The notes under the pieces: model-generated
What the model was told of the DNA's origin: nothing
What the model saw: only the letters and a program-made list of their open reading frames with translations
Databases searched by the model: none
Made by a program: the position numbers and the translations under genes
Shown: piece by piece, positions 18,308-27,047 of the stretch
Layout of the letters: each line of letters opens with the position of its first letter
Numbering within the stretch: position 1 is the stretch's first letter
Assembly: GCA_944363615.1 (NCBI GenBank)
Contig: CALVUQ010000006.1
Span: forward strand, 1 to 64,000
Direction: 5' to 3'
DNA length: 64,000 nucleotides
Source of the DNA: an uncultured Clostridia bacterium
GTDB taxonomy: Bacteria > Bacillota > Clostridia > Christensenellales > Pumilibacteraceae

Positions 18308-19432
18308 TTACGGCTTTTCGGGCTTGTAAATCGCGTCGCCGAACTTATTGATGCGTTTTATAAGCTCGATTTCCTTAGGATCATAGGGACGGTGACTTGC
18401 CCTGAAAAGGTCGTGCATCCACTTGGTCAGATCCCATTCGGGAGGAGCGGTTCCGTTTTCCACGCGCTGCCACATCGATTCCCAGGGCTCGAACGTCTGG
18501 CTTTTGCCGGCAACAAGCCCCCAGCAGTAGCAGTTTACCTTTTCCGCCATCATAAGCGGGTATTGATCGAAAATATTGTTGCGTTGTATTCTGTTAAGCC
18601 ATTCCGTGTTGAAAAGCGGTCGGTTGTAATCTCTTTTGAGAACTTTAATAAGCGCCGCCGATCCGGAAAATCCGCCGTAATCGTGGTAACTTATAACGTC
18701 GCTGAGATCAAGCGCCGCCTGCTGTATTTCATCGCAGCTTTTATCAAGCACCAATTTGCCTAGTTCAAAATCGATTTTGTAGTTCCATATCCCCGAGGTA
18801 AGCGGCTGATCGGGATTTTCCGCCCTTGCAGCATCAAACATTTCGCGCATGGCGTCAAGACTCATGGAGCCGCGGGATCCGTTGCCGGGTTCGTTAAAAA
18901 TATCAAGGACGACTACCCGCTCGTCACGGGCGTACCGCGAAACCGTTTCGCGCGTCATTGCGATAAGCTTTTTACGCTCCTGAGGCTCGTCCACGAACGG
19001 ATTATAGCCTGGCTCGCCGTAATTTTTGTGCGGCGTGTTCTTTACGCCGCCGTGATAACCTTCGTCAAGCGGCTGCGGACCGTAAACAACGGGCTTATAA
19101 AGCGCTTTAGGCGGAAAGCAGTCGTTGCCGAAAGTCAGCATGGTCTTTATGCCGTATTTATAGGCAAGCCCGATTATCCGATCCAGTCGCGACATATATC
19201 CGTCGTGCTGATCGCGCCATACCTCGTAAGACGTGGTAAGCCTCATGGAATTGAAGCCTATACCGGCGGCAAGCGAAAACTCCGCCTCCATAACGGGCAG
19301 ATGGTCTTCAAAACCGTACTCCTGGAAAATCTCCAGACTGTTGCGGCAATCGCGTGGTCGATAGTTCATCCCCCTCAGCCAGCCCTGTTTTTTACTCCAG
19401 TTTTCGGCCTTTTCCGCGCTCCACTTCTTCAT
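18308..19432 (-). CDS. Clan GH-A glycoside hydrolase (GH5-like), cytoplasmic
   Basis: A 374-residue TIM-barrel hydrolase without a signal peptide. Seen: the barrel start GWLRGMNYRPRDC, the acid/base glutamate Glu181 in DIFNEPGN and the nucleophile Glu277 in FNTEWLNR, the standard spacing of retaining clan GH-A enzymes; related proteins are annotated as 1,4-beta-xylanase or cellulase family. The lack of export means it should act on imported oligosaccharides. Start ATG with GGAGGGG. It is not linked to a transporter here, so its substrate cannot be inferred from neighbours. Confidence 0.82.
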   Translation of the reverse strand: MKKWSAEKAENWSKKQGWLRGMNYRPRDCRNSLEIFQEYGFEDHLPVMEAEFSLAAGIGFNSMRLTTSYEVWRDQHDGYMSRLDRIIGLAYKYGIKTMLTFGNDCFPPKALYKPVVYGPQPLDEGYHGGVKNTPHKNYGEPGYNPFVDEPQERKKLIAMTRETVSRYARDERVVVLDIFNEPGNGSRGSMSLDAMREMFDAARAENPDQPLTSGIWNYKIDFELGKLVLDKSCDEIQQAALDLSDVISYHDYGGFSGSAALIKVLKRDYNRPLFNTEWLNRIQRNNIFDQYPLMMAEKVNCYCWGLVAGKSQTFEPWESMWQRVENGTAPPEWDLTKWMHDLFRASHRPYDPKEIELIKRINKFGDAIYKPEKP

Positions 19433-19594
19433 AATGTTGTCCCCTCCAAAAAATATTTTTCGAATATTAAATTATGCGCGTAGTTTTTACGCTTATAAAT
19501 CAGACTGGAATTCTGCTTTATACAACTAAAAAAATTCTTTACGTTTGACTTTTTTGTAAAAAAATTATTCCTTCGATAACGCGGCGGCGCTCAA

Positions 19595-19628
19595 AAAACT
19601 TCGCCGGTTGCTGCCGTTAAGCGGCGAA
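19595..19628 (-). terminator. Terminator of the glycyl radical enzyme operon
   Basis: TTCGCCG / CGGCGAA stem (15-base loop) followed in minus direction by GTTTTTT, 27 bp past the activase stop. Confidence 0.75.
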
Positions 19629-19654
19629 AACCGAATTTAACGGCGATATAAGCT

Positions 19655-20434
19655 TTAACTTAACGAATCAAAAAAATTTATCGCTGCCTTTTTGGACTCA
19701 CCCATGTCGTGATATTTAAGATATTCTGTTTCGACGTGCTTGTCCGAAAGATAATCTTTGATTTTTTCCATCTCCTCGGCGTCGGAGTTGAATCCGTCGA
19801 TGACGGGCACGCGGACAATAACGCGCTTATCGGTTTTTAACAGTCTTTCAAAGTTTTCGAGTATCAAACCGTTGTCTTTACCCGTAAACTTTTTGTGAAG
19901 CGAAGGCGTAATGCATTTAATGTCGTAAAGGAAAATATCAGTAAACGGCAATACCTTTTCGAAACTTTCGTACGGGACGCATCCCGCCGTATCTATTGCG
20001 ACAGAAATATTTTCGCTTTTACAGATTTTTGACACGGCGGCAAGAAATTCGGGATAAAGCATACACTCGCCGCCGGAAAAAGTGACTCCGCCGCCGCAGT
20101 TGTCGTAAAAAATTTTATCTTTTTTTACTTCCCGCGCTATTTCTTCGGCGGTCATGCTTTTACCGTAAATTTTCCTTGCGTTGGTCTTGCACACTTCTAC
20201 GCAGGCGCCGCATAAAACGCACTTACCCGTTCCTTTTGCGCACACCTTGGAACAGGCGCCGCAATTAACGCACTTGTCCTTAAAAAACGCAAGCTGGGGT
20301 AACGGCGACTTTCCTTCGGGATTGTGGCACCATGGGCAATCAAGGTTACAGCCTTTGAAAAACACGGTGGTTCTTATACCGGGTCCGTCGACGACTGACC
20401 CCCTTACAATATTAAAAATCAAAGGAGTTTTCAT
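19655..20434 (-). CDS. Glycyl-radical enzyme activating protein (radical SAM)
   Basis: Radical-SAM activase that abstracts a hydrogen from the glycine of its partner enzyme. Seen: start MKTPLIFNIVRGSVVDGPG, the cluster motif CNLDCPWC (CX3CX2C), HNPEGKSP, two extra ferredoxin-like cysteine clusters (CVNCGACSKVC and CVLCGACVEVC) that mark the activases of non-PFL glycyl radical enzymes, and GGGVTFSGGECMLYP. 259 residues from the ATG at 20434, which fits the family; this ATG has no clear ribosome site and lies 32 bp after the preceding gene, so translation may depend on coupling. Third gene of the operon and the obvious partner of the 739-residue glycyl radical enzyme. Confidence 0.92.
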   Translation of the reverse strand: MKTPLIFNIVRGSVVDGPGIRTTVFFKGCNLDCPWCHNPEGKSPLPQLAFFKDKCVNCGACSKVCAKGTGKCVLCGACVEVCKTNARKIYGKSMTAEEIAREVKKDKIFYDNCGGGVTFSGGECMLYPEFLAAVSKICKSENISVAIDTAGCVPYESFEKVLPFTDIFLYDIKCITPSLHKKFTGKDNGLILENFERLLKTDKRVIVRVPVIDGFNSDAEEMEKIKDYLSDKHVETEYLKYHDMGESKKAAINFFDSLS

Positions 20435-20466
20435 AATTACGGTAAGCAAAAATTTAAACTGTATAT

Positions 20467-21399
20467 TTAAGCCTCGGTAAGAGTTTTCATTTCCTCGTCG
20501 GACAAAGCCATCTCGCACCCGCTGAGGCTTTCGACGAAATGCTTTACGCCGGAAGACGAGAAAAGCGGTATAACAGTGGGATAATCCTTCATGCGGTAAA
20601 GATTGGTAAGCCAGGCCACTACCAAAGCTACGGGTGAAACGCCCTTATCCTGCGCTGTTTTTATCAAAACCTCGTAACGTTTTCCCAATACGTAATCTTC
20701 GGGAAAACGCGCCTTATTCACATAACCTCCGCCCGCAAGACAAGAATATGCGACAAGGGGCAATTTGCGGTCGCAAAGAAAACGCAGTCTTTCGCGCGAA
20801 GTGAATTCGTTGAACTTATATTTCGGCGGGCATGCCGCGGAAGACCATAGATACGTATATCTTTGCTGCATAGCCTTGAAAGTGGCGTAACCGCGCTCTT
20901 TTGCAATACGGTTTGCGTCCATAAAACGCCAGACGTCGTAATTGCTTGCAGCGATCACGCGCACCTTGCCTTTTCTGACAAGCGAATCGAAAGCCCCCAT
21001 CGTTTCTTCAAGCGGCGTATAAGGGTCGTCTGTATGGGCGTAATACACGTCGACGTAATCTGTATTAAGCTTGCGCAGGCTTTCGTCTATCCAGTATTCG
21101 ATCTGTTCCTTTTTAAGCCCCTGCCCCTTTCCGTGGCGGTCGAATCCCACTTTTGTGGCAATGACCAGTTTGTCCCTGTTGCCGCGCAGTTTAAGCCATT
21201 TGCCCAAAGTCGTTTCGCTTTCGTCGCCCGTGCCCAGCCAGTGAGCGTAATTATTGGACGTATCGATAAAATTTCCGCCGTGGCCGACAAAAGCGTCAAG
21301 CACCTCAAACGAGTTTTTTTCGTCCGTGGAAGTGCCGAAATTCATGGCGCCCAGGCACACTGCGCTTACGGATAATCCGCCTAAATCTACCTTTTTCAA
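20467..21399 (-). CDS. Aldo/keto reductase
   Basis: NAD(P)H-dependent (alpha/beta)8 reductase, 310 residues. The catalytic tetrad is visible: Asp and Tyr in DTSNNYAHW, Lys in IATKVGF, His in YYAHTDDP; the C-terminal SSSGVKHFVESL contacts the cofactor phosphate. It starts with TTG, overlapping the TGA of the glycyl radical enzyme by four bases, with AGGA eight bases upstream. Lying between a glycyl radical enzyme and its activase, it probably reduces the aldehyde or ketone that the radical enzyme forms, or prepares its substrate. The actual carbonyl compound is unknown. Confidence 0.88.
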   Translation of the reverse strand: MKKVDLGGLSVSAVCLGAMNFGTSTDEKNSFEVLDAFVGHGGNFIDTSNNYAHWLGTGDESETTLGKWLKLRGNRDKLVIATKVGFDRHGKGQGLKKEQIEYWIDESLRKLNTDYVDVYYAHTDDPYTPLEETMGAFDSLVRKGKVRVIAASNYDVWRFMDANRIAKERGYATFKAMQQRYTYLWSSAACPPKYKFNEFTSRERLRFLCDRKLPLVAYSCLAGGGYVNKARFPEDYVLGKRYEVLIKTAQDKGVSPVALVVAWLTNLYRMKDYPTVIPLFSSSGVKHFVESLSGCEMALSDEEMKTLTEA

Positions 21400-23615
21400 T
21401 TTTTCATCCTCGCAATAACGTAATCTTGTACGGCTTTCGTCATGTCGACGAAGATACCGCTGTAACCGGTTACCCTTACCGTGAGATCACGGTGATTTTC
21501 GGGATGAATCTGCGCGTCCAAAAGCTCGCTGACGTCCTGACAGGTAACCTGAACGTGCAATCCGCCCTTATCGAAATAAGTCTTTAAAATGCTTTCGAAC
21601 AGTTTTTCGCCTTTCTCACCCCCGAACATTGAAGGCTGAACGTCCAGATTAAGCGAACCCGACGCAAATCCGCGGAAAGGCAGGTGCAAAAGCGCGTCAA
21701 GCATTCCCGTAAGTCCGCCCGTGCATGAGCCTAACTGCGGACGGGAATTAAGCGAGAAAGGCTGTCCCTTAAGCCTGCCGTCCACGCTTGCGCCGTAACG
21801 TTCGCCCATTTTAATGTTGTGAGTATCGCTTTGAAGCGACGGCATCAATATGATGCGGTATTTTTCGGCATAAGGCAAAGCTTCCTCTCTCAGCACTCTC
21901 AGATATTCGTTTGCAAGCCTTATCGCGTGATAATTGCTTAAGTCGCCGTCGCTGCCGAACTTTTCGACGTTTCGGCACATGGCAAGAACGTCGTCATACC
22001 CCTCGAAATTCGCATCTATGGCCTCAAGCAACTTTTCAACGCTTAATTTCCTGTTGCGGAAAACCAGATAATCCACCGCCGTAAAGCAGTCCGCAACGCT
22101 GGCAAGACACATAAACGACTGTATTTCGAAGTGATATTTTGCGGCGGACGCGTTGTTTGCCGTTGCCGTCAATATGGGCGGAACCCTGAAGCAATCGCCG
22201 AAAGTGAGAATGGCGGACGGATGACGGTTCCTGACGCTTAATTCAAGCTTTATTCTTTCGAGTTTTATTCTCAAAAAGTTTCTCAGCCGATTGAGAAATT
22301 CTGAATACAGTCCTTCGATATTGCAGTTGTCGCTTTCACGCGCCACCTTCTTAAGCGCTTCGGTAAAATCTTCCACCCAGCCGCCGGAAGAGTTGGTGCG
22401 CATATAATGCACTTTTAATTCTTCACGCTCTTTTTGCGTCATTTCGGGACAAAATTTATCGGAAAAAGGCGCTGAAAACATCCAGCATGAATCCTTTCCC
22501 AGCCCCGCCCAGTTGCAGCCGAAATGCTCGTAATTGCGGGCGTCGGCTTCGGGTACGCCTGCCGACGTAAACGCTGAAATTACGTCGTTGTCGTTATATA
22601 TCATCAAGGAAGAACTTTCCAGCGCTTTTTTGCAAATTACGGACCAAAGCTCGGGATAATCGTCTGCCATGCCCTCGTAATATCGCACGACGAACACGGG
22701 ATTTTTAAAGCGCGGCACAATGCTTTCCGCCATCAGCAATGTAAGGTCGTTGACAACGGGCTTGCCGAACTCGTCAGTGCCGGCAATCGCCAGATACTGG
22801 GGCGCGTCGAAGTTCAATATGCGCGAAAACCCTGTTGTAGTCGTGTCGTCGCCCAACTGATGCTCACCCCTTCCCATGATGAGGTTATGCTTACAATAGT
22901 AGTCCAGAATTATTGCTTTTGCTTCCTCGCGGTTAAGCTTACCGCTTTCAATGTCCTTTTTATACAGCGGATAAAGATAACGGTCCAGCCTTCCTACGCT
23001 GAGGGTGGGATTGTAGGTTATGTACGCGCAGTCTATAAACGCCACTATCCAGCAAAGCTGCACCGCCGCTTTGAAACTTTCGGGCGCGCCTTGGGTAAGC
23101 GAACGCAGCACTGCGGCGATTTCGCTTTTACCGCAACGCAGGGCATTGTCGGCATATCGATTTATAAAATTGATTACGGCGTCGTAAAACTTTATTGCGC
23201 CGCGCAAAAAAATCTTTTTATCCTCCTGAGTCTTCAGTTTCAGGCTGTCTTCCGCGCGCTTTTTAAGTCCCGTCAATCCCGAATTTATCAGGTCTTCCCA
23301 ATCCAGAGTGCAATGACCGGTATCGAAAACGCTTGTTTTGTAAACGTTGTTCTGGTCTTGTGTGAATTCGCGGAAGAATTTCTCCTCTTCCTCATTTAAC
23401 GTTTGATCGACGTATCTGCCTGCAATGACGTCGTTATCCGCGACAGGCACGTCCACCTGCGATAAAAAATCGTACATTATGTGGCCGAACCTTTCCGGCT
23501 GAGGCATGGATGCATACTTGTCTTTTAACGACGCGAAAATTTTTATGCGTTGAAAACTGGTGCTTTTTATCGGCTTATTTGTCAAAGCTTCAATAGCTTC
23601 GCTTACGTTGTCCAC
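21396..23615 (-). CDS. Glycyl radical enzyme of unknown substrate (PFL/dehydratase superfamily)
   Basis: A 739-residue glycyl radical enzyme. The C-terminal radical loop VRVTGYSGIF carries Gly717, and the thiyl-radical cysteine is Cys367 in NYEHFGCNWAG. In glycerol/propanediol dehydratases, choline TMA-lyase and related enzymes this motif is GCxE, the Glu being the general base; here the Glu position is Trp, and it is not the Cys-Cys pair of pyruvate formate-lyase. The reaction therefore cannot be assigned. Start GTG with AAGGAG ten bases away; no ATG fits better. First gene of an operon with an aldo/keto reductase and an activase; no microcompartment shell genes are present. Cytoplasmic, oxygen-sensitive. 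Confidence 0.9.
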   Translation of the reverse strand: MDNVSEAIEALTNKPIKSTSFQRIKIFASLKDKYASMPQPERFGHIMYDFLSQVDVPVADNDVIAGRYVDQTLNEEEEKFFREFTQDQNNVYKTSVFDTGHCTLDWEDLINSGLTGLKKRAEDSLKLKTQEDKKIFLRGAIKFYDAVINFINRYADNALRCGKSEIAAVLRSLTQGAPESFKAAVQLCWIVAFIDCAYITYNPTLSVGRLDRYLYPLYKKDIESGKLNREEAKAIILDYYCKHNLIMGRGEHQLGDDTTTTGFSRILNFDAPQYLAIAGTDEFGKPVVNDLTLLMAESIVPRFKNPVFVVRYYEGMADDYPELWSVICKKALESSSLMIYNDNDVISAFTSAGVPEADARNYEHFGCNWAGLGKDSCWMFSAPFSDKFCPEMTQKEREELKVHYMRTNSSGGWVEDFTEALKKVARESDNCNIEGLYSEFLNRLRNFLRIKLERIKLELSVRNRHPSAILTFGDCFRVPPILTATANNASAAKYHFEIQSFMCLASVADCFTAVDYLVFRNRKLSVEKLLEAIDANFEGYDDVLAMCRNVEKFGSDGDLSNYHAIRLANEYLRVLREEALPYAEKYRIILMPSLQSDTHNIKMGERYGASVDGRLKGQPFSLNSRPQLGSCTGGLTGMLDALLHLPFRGFASGSLNLDVQPSMFGGEKGEKLFESILKTYFDKGGLHVQVTCQDVSELLDAQIHPENHRDLTVRVTGYSGIFVDMTKAVQDYVIARMKN

Positions 23616-23792
23616 GTTATTTATACTCCTTTTTTAACCTGAGCGTCTTAACGGTAATCGTCTTTAATATGCACGACAAAGCAGTTGTCTTAAGAAGTAT
23701 TTATTTGATTTTTCCGTCCGGATAAGGTGATTTTTTATTAAGTCGAATCCTAAAATTAAGCTTTATGCAAACGGCTCTTTTCATCTTGAATA

Positions 23793-23821
23793 ATTATAGC
23801 ATCGCAAAACTGAAATTACAA
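23793..23821 (-). promoter_or_regulatory. Promoter of the glycyl radical enzyme operon
   Basis: Minus strand TTGTAA, 17 bp, perfect TATAAT. The -35 is embedded in a tandem 12-bp duplication. The leader to the GTG start is about 170 bases. Confidence 0.6.
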
Positions 23822-23833
23822 CTGAAATTACAA
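23808..23833. repeat. Tandem 12-bp repeat overlapping the -35 element
   Basis: The unit AACTGAAATTAC occurs twice in direct succession, so a second copy of the -35-like segment lies 12 bp upstream of the first. Possibly a regulator site or simple slippage duplication. Confidence 0.7.
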
Positions 23834-23887
23834 TAATATCGTAAAATTTTATATTTAATTTTAATAAGGGTTCATAGACAAAAAGTT

Positions 23888-24677
23888 TTATCCTAACGCG
23901 ACGTCAAGCACCATCATCAGCGCAAAACCTATCATGACGCTCCACGTCCCAAGATGCGGATTCGCCGCAAGGTGCGAACCAGGTATAAGATCCTCCGCCA
24001 CGACGAAAATCATGGCGCCCGCCGAAAACGCCAGCAACCACGGTTGAACGGATGTCAAAGCCGCGGCGGCGAAATAACCCGCAACAGCTGCAACGGGCTC
24101 TACCGCGCCGCTTGCCGTACCGAACAAAAACGCCTTGCCCCTGCTTCCCGTATCCGATTTAACAGGCAGCGAAACGGCCGCGCCTTCGGGAAAATTCTGT
24201 ATAGCCATACCGAAGGCAAGCACAAGCGCGGACACATACGCCGCATATTCGCCCGAAACCGCGGCGGCGCCGAACACCAAGCCTACGGACAGTCCTTCCG
24301 GGATGTTGTGAATAGTTACCGCCAAAAAACATTTTGGTGGATTTTTTCAAAGACGCGCGCGGTCCCTCTTCTTCACTGGTTGCGCTGTGAAAATGCGGGA
24401 CGACGCGGTCTATAAGGACCAGAAACAGACCACCCGCCAAAAAGCCTACAAGCGTGGGTACAAAGCTCCACTTACCCCAGTCCTCAGCGCCCTCCATTGA
24501 AGGAATGAGAAGTGACCAGACAGATGCCGCAATCATTATTCCCGACGCAAAGCCGAAAAATACGGTGTTTACTTTTTGGGGAATTTCACCCTTGAAGAAC
24601 CATACCATAGCGCTTCCCAGAGCCGTAGCCAGAAATATTACGGAAAAACCTATTGCCGTCATTAAGGATGTGTCCAC
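23888..24677 (-). pseudogene. ZIP family metal transporter, frameshifted
   Basis: Two overlapping frames encode one ZIP (ZupT/GufA-like) divalent metal importer. The N-terminal part (GTG at 24677 with GGGAGG) covers three membrane helices and the histidine-containing loop HFHSATSEEE up to KSTKMF; the C-terminal part continues with AVTIHNIPEGLSVG, IQNFPEGAAVSLP and four more helices, the HNxPEG/QNFPEG motifs being the metal path. The break is in a run of six A at 24324-24329 (T on the coding strand): removing one base restores a ~262-residue intact protein. Everything else is intact, so this is a recent mutation, a sequencing/assembly error, or a phase-variable site. Confidence 0.85.
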
Positions 24678-24764
24678 TTTTTCCTCCCGCCATAACCTTT
24701 AGTTCGATAAAAGCAAGCCTTTTTCAGTAATCTACGCAGCCTTTATCGCGCTTTATGGTTAAAG

Positions 24765-24794
24765 ATTATAACAGACGTATTTTTGAAAAATCAA
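24765..24794 (-). promoter_or_regulatory. Promoter of the ZIP transporter gene
   Basis: Minus strand TTGATT, 18 bp, perfect TATAAT. Confidence 0.6.
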
Positions 24795-24914
24795 GTTTAC
24801 TCCGATAACTTTTTATGCATACTTTTACTGCTTTTTTTCAAAACATTTCCGGGCTGTACCAAGGCGGTAAATTTTAAAAATCTTACAAAAAACGGAGGGC
24901 AAATCTTACCTTTA

Positions 24915-24955
24915 ATAAACAATAAATCCGCGCCTTAATCTTTACAAAGCGCGGA
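24915..24955 (-). terminator. Terminator of the DUF6512 gene
   Basis: TCCGCGC / GCGCGGA stem with 15-base loop, followed in minus direction by TTTATTGTTTATT. Confidence 0.65.
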
Positions 24956-24978
24956 CTGATTCTGTACGATAAATTGTT

Positions 24979-25512
24979 TTAACGGATAATTCCGTAAGCG
25001 CCCGAAACGGGATCTTTGAACAAAAAACATTGCGGCGGATAAAAAGTCAGCGTAAGGTACAACATCAGAAACACCGTTAGCCCCGCCGCCGACAGGACGT
25101 TCAGCGCCGTTTTAGGCGAAGCGTTAAGCACAAAATACGCAACAACGAATCCCGCAAGCACCGCCACGAAAAAAGTAAGTATATCTACGACAAGTATCGA
25201 TTTACCCGTTATCGCCGTATATGAGTAAAATATAGCCGGAATAAGCACAACAGCCATAAGCATGCATAAAAACGCGGCGGCAAGATAGTTGCTTGCGTCT
25301 TTCATGAAAAAGAACCCGACCGTAAAATACAAAAATACGGAAAAAAACACTAATTTAAGATGCTCCCATGTGCTTTCGTTGACAGGAAACAAAAGCGCCG
25401 CCCAGGAAGAGCTGCCCGCCCATTGATAAAAAAAATGCGAAAACGTGCCCACGACGCAAGTAAACAAAAACCCTGCAAGACAAAAAATAAAATACTCTTT
25501 CTGACATTCCAT
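24979..25512 (-). CDS. DUF6512 family integral membrane protein
   Basis: A 177-residue membrane protein with five predicted helices. The family signature is visible: an HFFYQW segment in the first helix followed by FPVNESTWEHLKL, then hydrophobic helices to residue ~160. Function unknown. The frame is open 44 codons further upstream, but those residues are basic and unlike the family; the ATG at 25512 gives the usual start just before the first helix. No good ribosome site was seen for any start, so the exact N-terminus is uncertain. Confidence 0.75.
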   Translation of the reverse strand: MECQKEYFIFCLAGFLFTCVVGTFSHFFYQWAGSSSWAALLFPVNESTWEHLKLVFFSVFLYFTVGFFFMKDASNYLAAAFLCMLMAVVLIPAIFYSYTAITGKSILVVDILTFFVAVLAGFVVAYFVLNASPKTALNVLSAAGLTVFLMLYLTLTFYPPQCFLFKDPVSGAYGIIR

Positions 25513-25831
25513 ATTATAATTTATATGACTTTTATCTGCGATATGAATCATAAATGTATCAAATTTTATCGCAAAACGTCCGTACGCGCCTTTAAACATT
25601 ATTTTAAATCGATTAAGCAAAATATTTAAAAATAATAAGCCCACTTGTACGCATGAAAATCTTTTGTAAGAAAATCAAAAGGTAAAGTTAAATCGAATAC
25701 GGAGTTCTGTTTTATTATGCAGTTACAATCGTTTTGCCATAGTTTTTTATCATATTATACCAATATATCTGTCCTGACCGGAAATTACTTGTTGCCGACG
25801 TAAAGATACGGTCTTACGCAAAAGCGTTTAT
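25513..25831. other. Intergenic region
   Basis: AT-rich. A perfect TATAAT preceded by TGG (an extended -10 type) reads leftward at 25754-25759 and could drive the DUF6512 gene with a long leader. No terminator for the dehydrogenase at the right was seen. Confidence 0.4.
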
Positions 25832-26902
25832 TCAGAATCTGACGGGCAACGGATTTTGAGCATGAAGAGTTTCTATCACGCTGATTATCTTTGCGGCTTT
25901 TTCAGCCGTAACGTACATTTCCCTGCCTTCGGTAATCGCATAAAAAAGGTCTTCGTAAAACAGACTTGTGCCTACGTCGAACGCGGTGCCGTCGTATTTT
26001 CCCTTCTCCTCGTGCACGACGAGTTTTTCACTGCAATACACGGGATTACCGTTCCCGTCTTCTAAAAATCTTTCCACTACGGGACGGACGGGATTTTCGC
26101 CTTCGGCGACGTACTTACACTCGTATTCCTGAGGAGTGCAACGGAAAGTTCCGCGCGTGCCCTGAACTTTCAACGTAAACCCTGGATAAGCGTCGGTATT
26201 GTTGATTTCCACGTCGACTACGGGTTTATGGGGCGCAACGATTATCGCCTTGCAATAGTCGTCCGCGTCGCCCGAAGAAAAAGGCGTGTGGTCAAGGCGG
26301 GAAAACGCTACACGCGCCTCCGAATCGAAGTCCAGTGCACCCAGCGCCATGCCGAACGGATGCGGACCGGTATTATAAGAATTTCCGCCCAGCTTTTTTT
26401 GCAAAGTCTGCCAGTCCCACCTGCGCGAAAGACCGTTGTAACGGATATCTATCTGAAGCGGTTTGCCCACCTTGTTTTCGTTAAGCACTTGCAAAAAATC
26501 GCGGTAAAAGGGCGCGTAAAACGTCTGCTGAAACACGGCAAGCAAAACGCCGCGCTCCTTTGCAAGACGGATAAGAGAATCACATTCAAATCGGGTACGC
26601 GCAAAAGGCTTTTCTACCAACACGTTAAAGCCGTGCTCCAAAAGCGTTTTCGTTACGGGAGCGTGAAGGTCGGAATAAGTACAGTTTACTGTTAGATCCG
26701 CCTTTTTAGTCAAAAGCTCCTTCACGTCGGACAGAATTTCCGCATCGGGATAAAGCTTTTCAGAAATTTCTCTTCGCCGCGCGTCCTCCTCCACGACGAA
26801 AGCCACGTCATAAAAAGCGTTATCGGCGGAAAGATAATACTTTCCGTGAATGTCTTTGCCGCTTCTTCCCTGCCCGACGATTGCCAATTTCAATTTTTTC
26901 AT
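25832..26902 (-). CDS. Gfo/Idh/MocA family oxidoreductase
   Basis: A 356-residue NAD(P)-dependent sugar-type dehydrogenase. Seen: Rossmann start LKLAIVGQGRSGKDIHG, the catalytic-lysine motif VEKPFART, and the C-terminal alpha/beta domain with KLGGNSYNTGPHPFG, which holds the expected substrate histidine. Enzymes of this family oxidise or reduce hydroxyls of sugars, inositols and glycosides. ATG with GGAGG. It is divergent from the AraC regulator with a 145-bp shared control region, so it is the likely regulated target. First of three members of this family in the region. Confidence 0.88.
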   Translation of the reverse strand: MKKLKLAIVGQGRSGKDIHGKYYLSADNAFYDVAFVVEEDARRREISEKLYPDAEILSDVKELLTKKADLTVNCTYSDLHAPVTKTLLEHGFNVLVEKPFARTRFECDSLIRLAKERGVLLAVFQQTFYAPFYRDFLQVLNENKVGKPLQIDIRYNGLSRRWDWQTLQKKLGGNSYNTGPHPFGMALGALDFDSEARVAFSRLDHTPFSSGDADDYCKAIIVAPHKPVVDVEINNTDAYPGFTLKVQGTRGTFRCTPQEYECKYVAEGENPVRPVVERFLEDGNGNPVYCSEKLVVHEEKGKYDGTAFDVGTSLFYEDLFYAITEGREMYVTAEKAAKIISVIETLHAQNPLPVRF

Positions 26903-26950
26903 GTTATTCCTCCGTATCGGAATTGATTTTAAGATATTTTTTTATATATA

Positions 26951-26973
26951 AATATTTAATAACCGAATATTTA
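26951..26973. promoter_or_regulatory. Direct repeat in the AraC divergent control region
   Basis: AATATTTA occurs at 26951 and 26966, 15 bp apart in the same orientation, about 24 bp upstream of the AraC promoter. AraC-family proteins bind direct repeats, so it is a candidate operator. Confidence 0.35.
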
Positions 26974-26996
26974 TTAACATTAGTGCTCTGCAACTC

Positions 26997-27026
26997 TTGA
27001 CACCTTAAATTAAGTACTGCTAAAAT
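26997..27026 (+). promoter_or_regulatory. Promoter of the AraC-family regulator
   Basis: Perfect TTGACA, 18 bp, TAAAAT, 21 bp before the ATG. Confidence 0.65.
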
Positions 27027-27047
27027 AAGACCGGTTGGGGGTTAAAT

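Larger units (their letters stand above)
24678..24978. other. Intergenic region (ZIP promoter, DUF6512 terminator)
   Basis: Contains the ZIP gene promoter and the DUF6512 terminator; the remaining ~120 bp shows nothing recognisable. Confidence 0.5.

Noticed and set aside
21396-23615. Assignment of the glycyl radical enzyme as pyruvate formate-lyase or glycerol dehydratase
   Set aside because: The active-site cysteine motif fits neither (no Cys-Cys, no GCxE glutamate).
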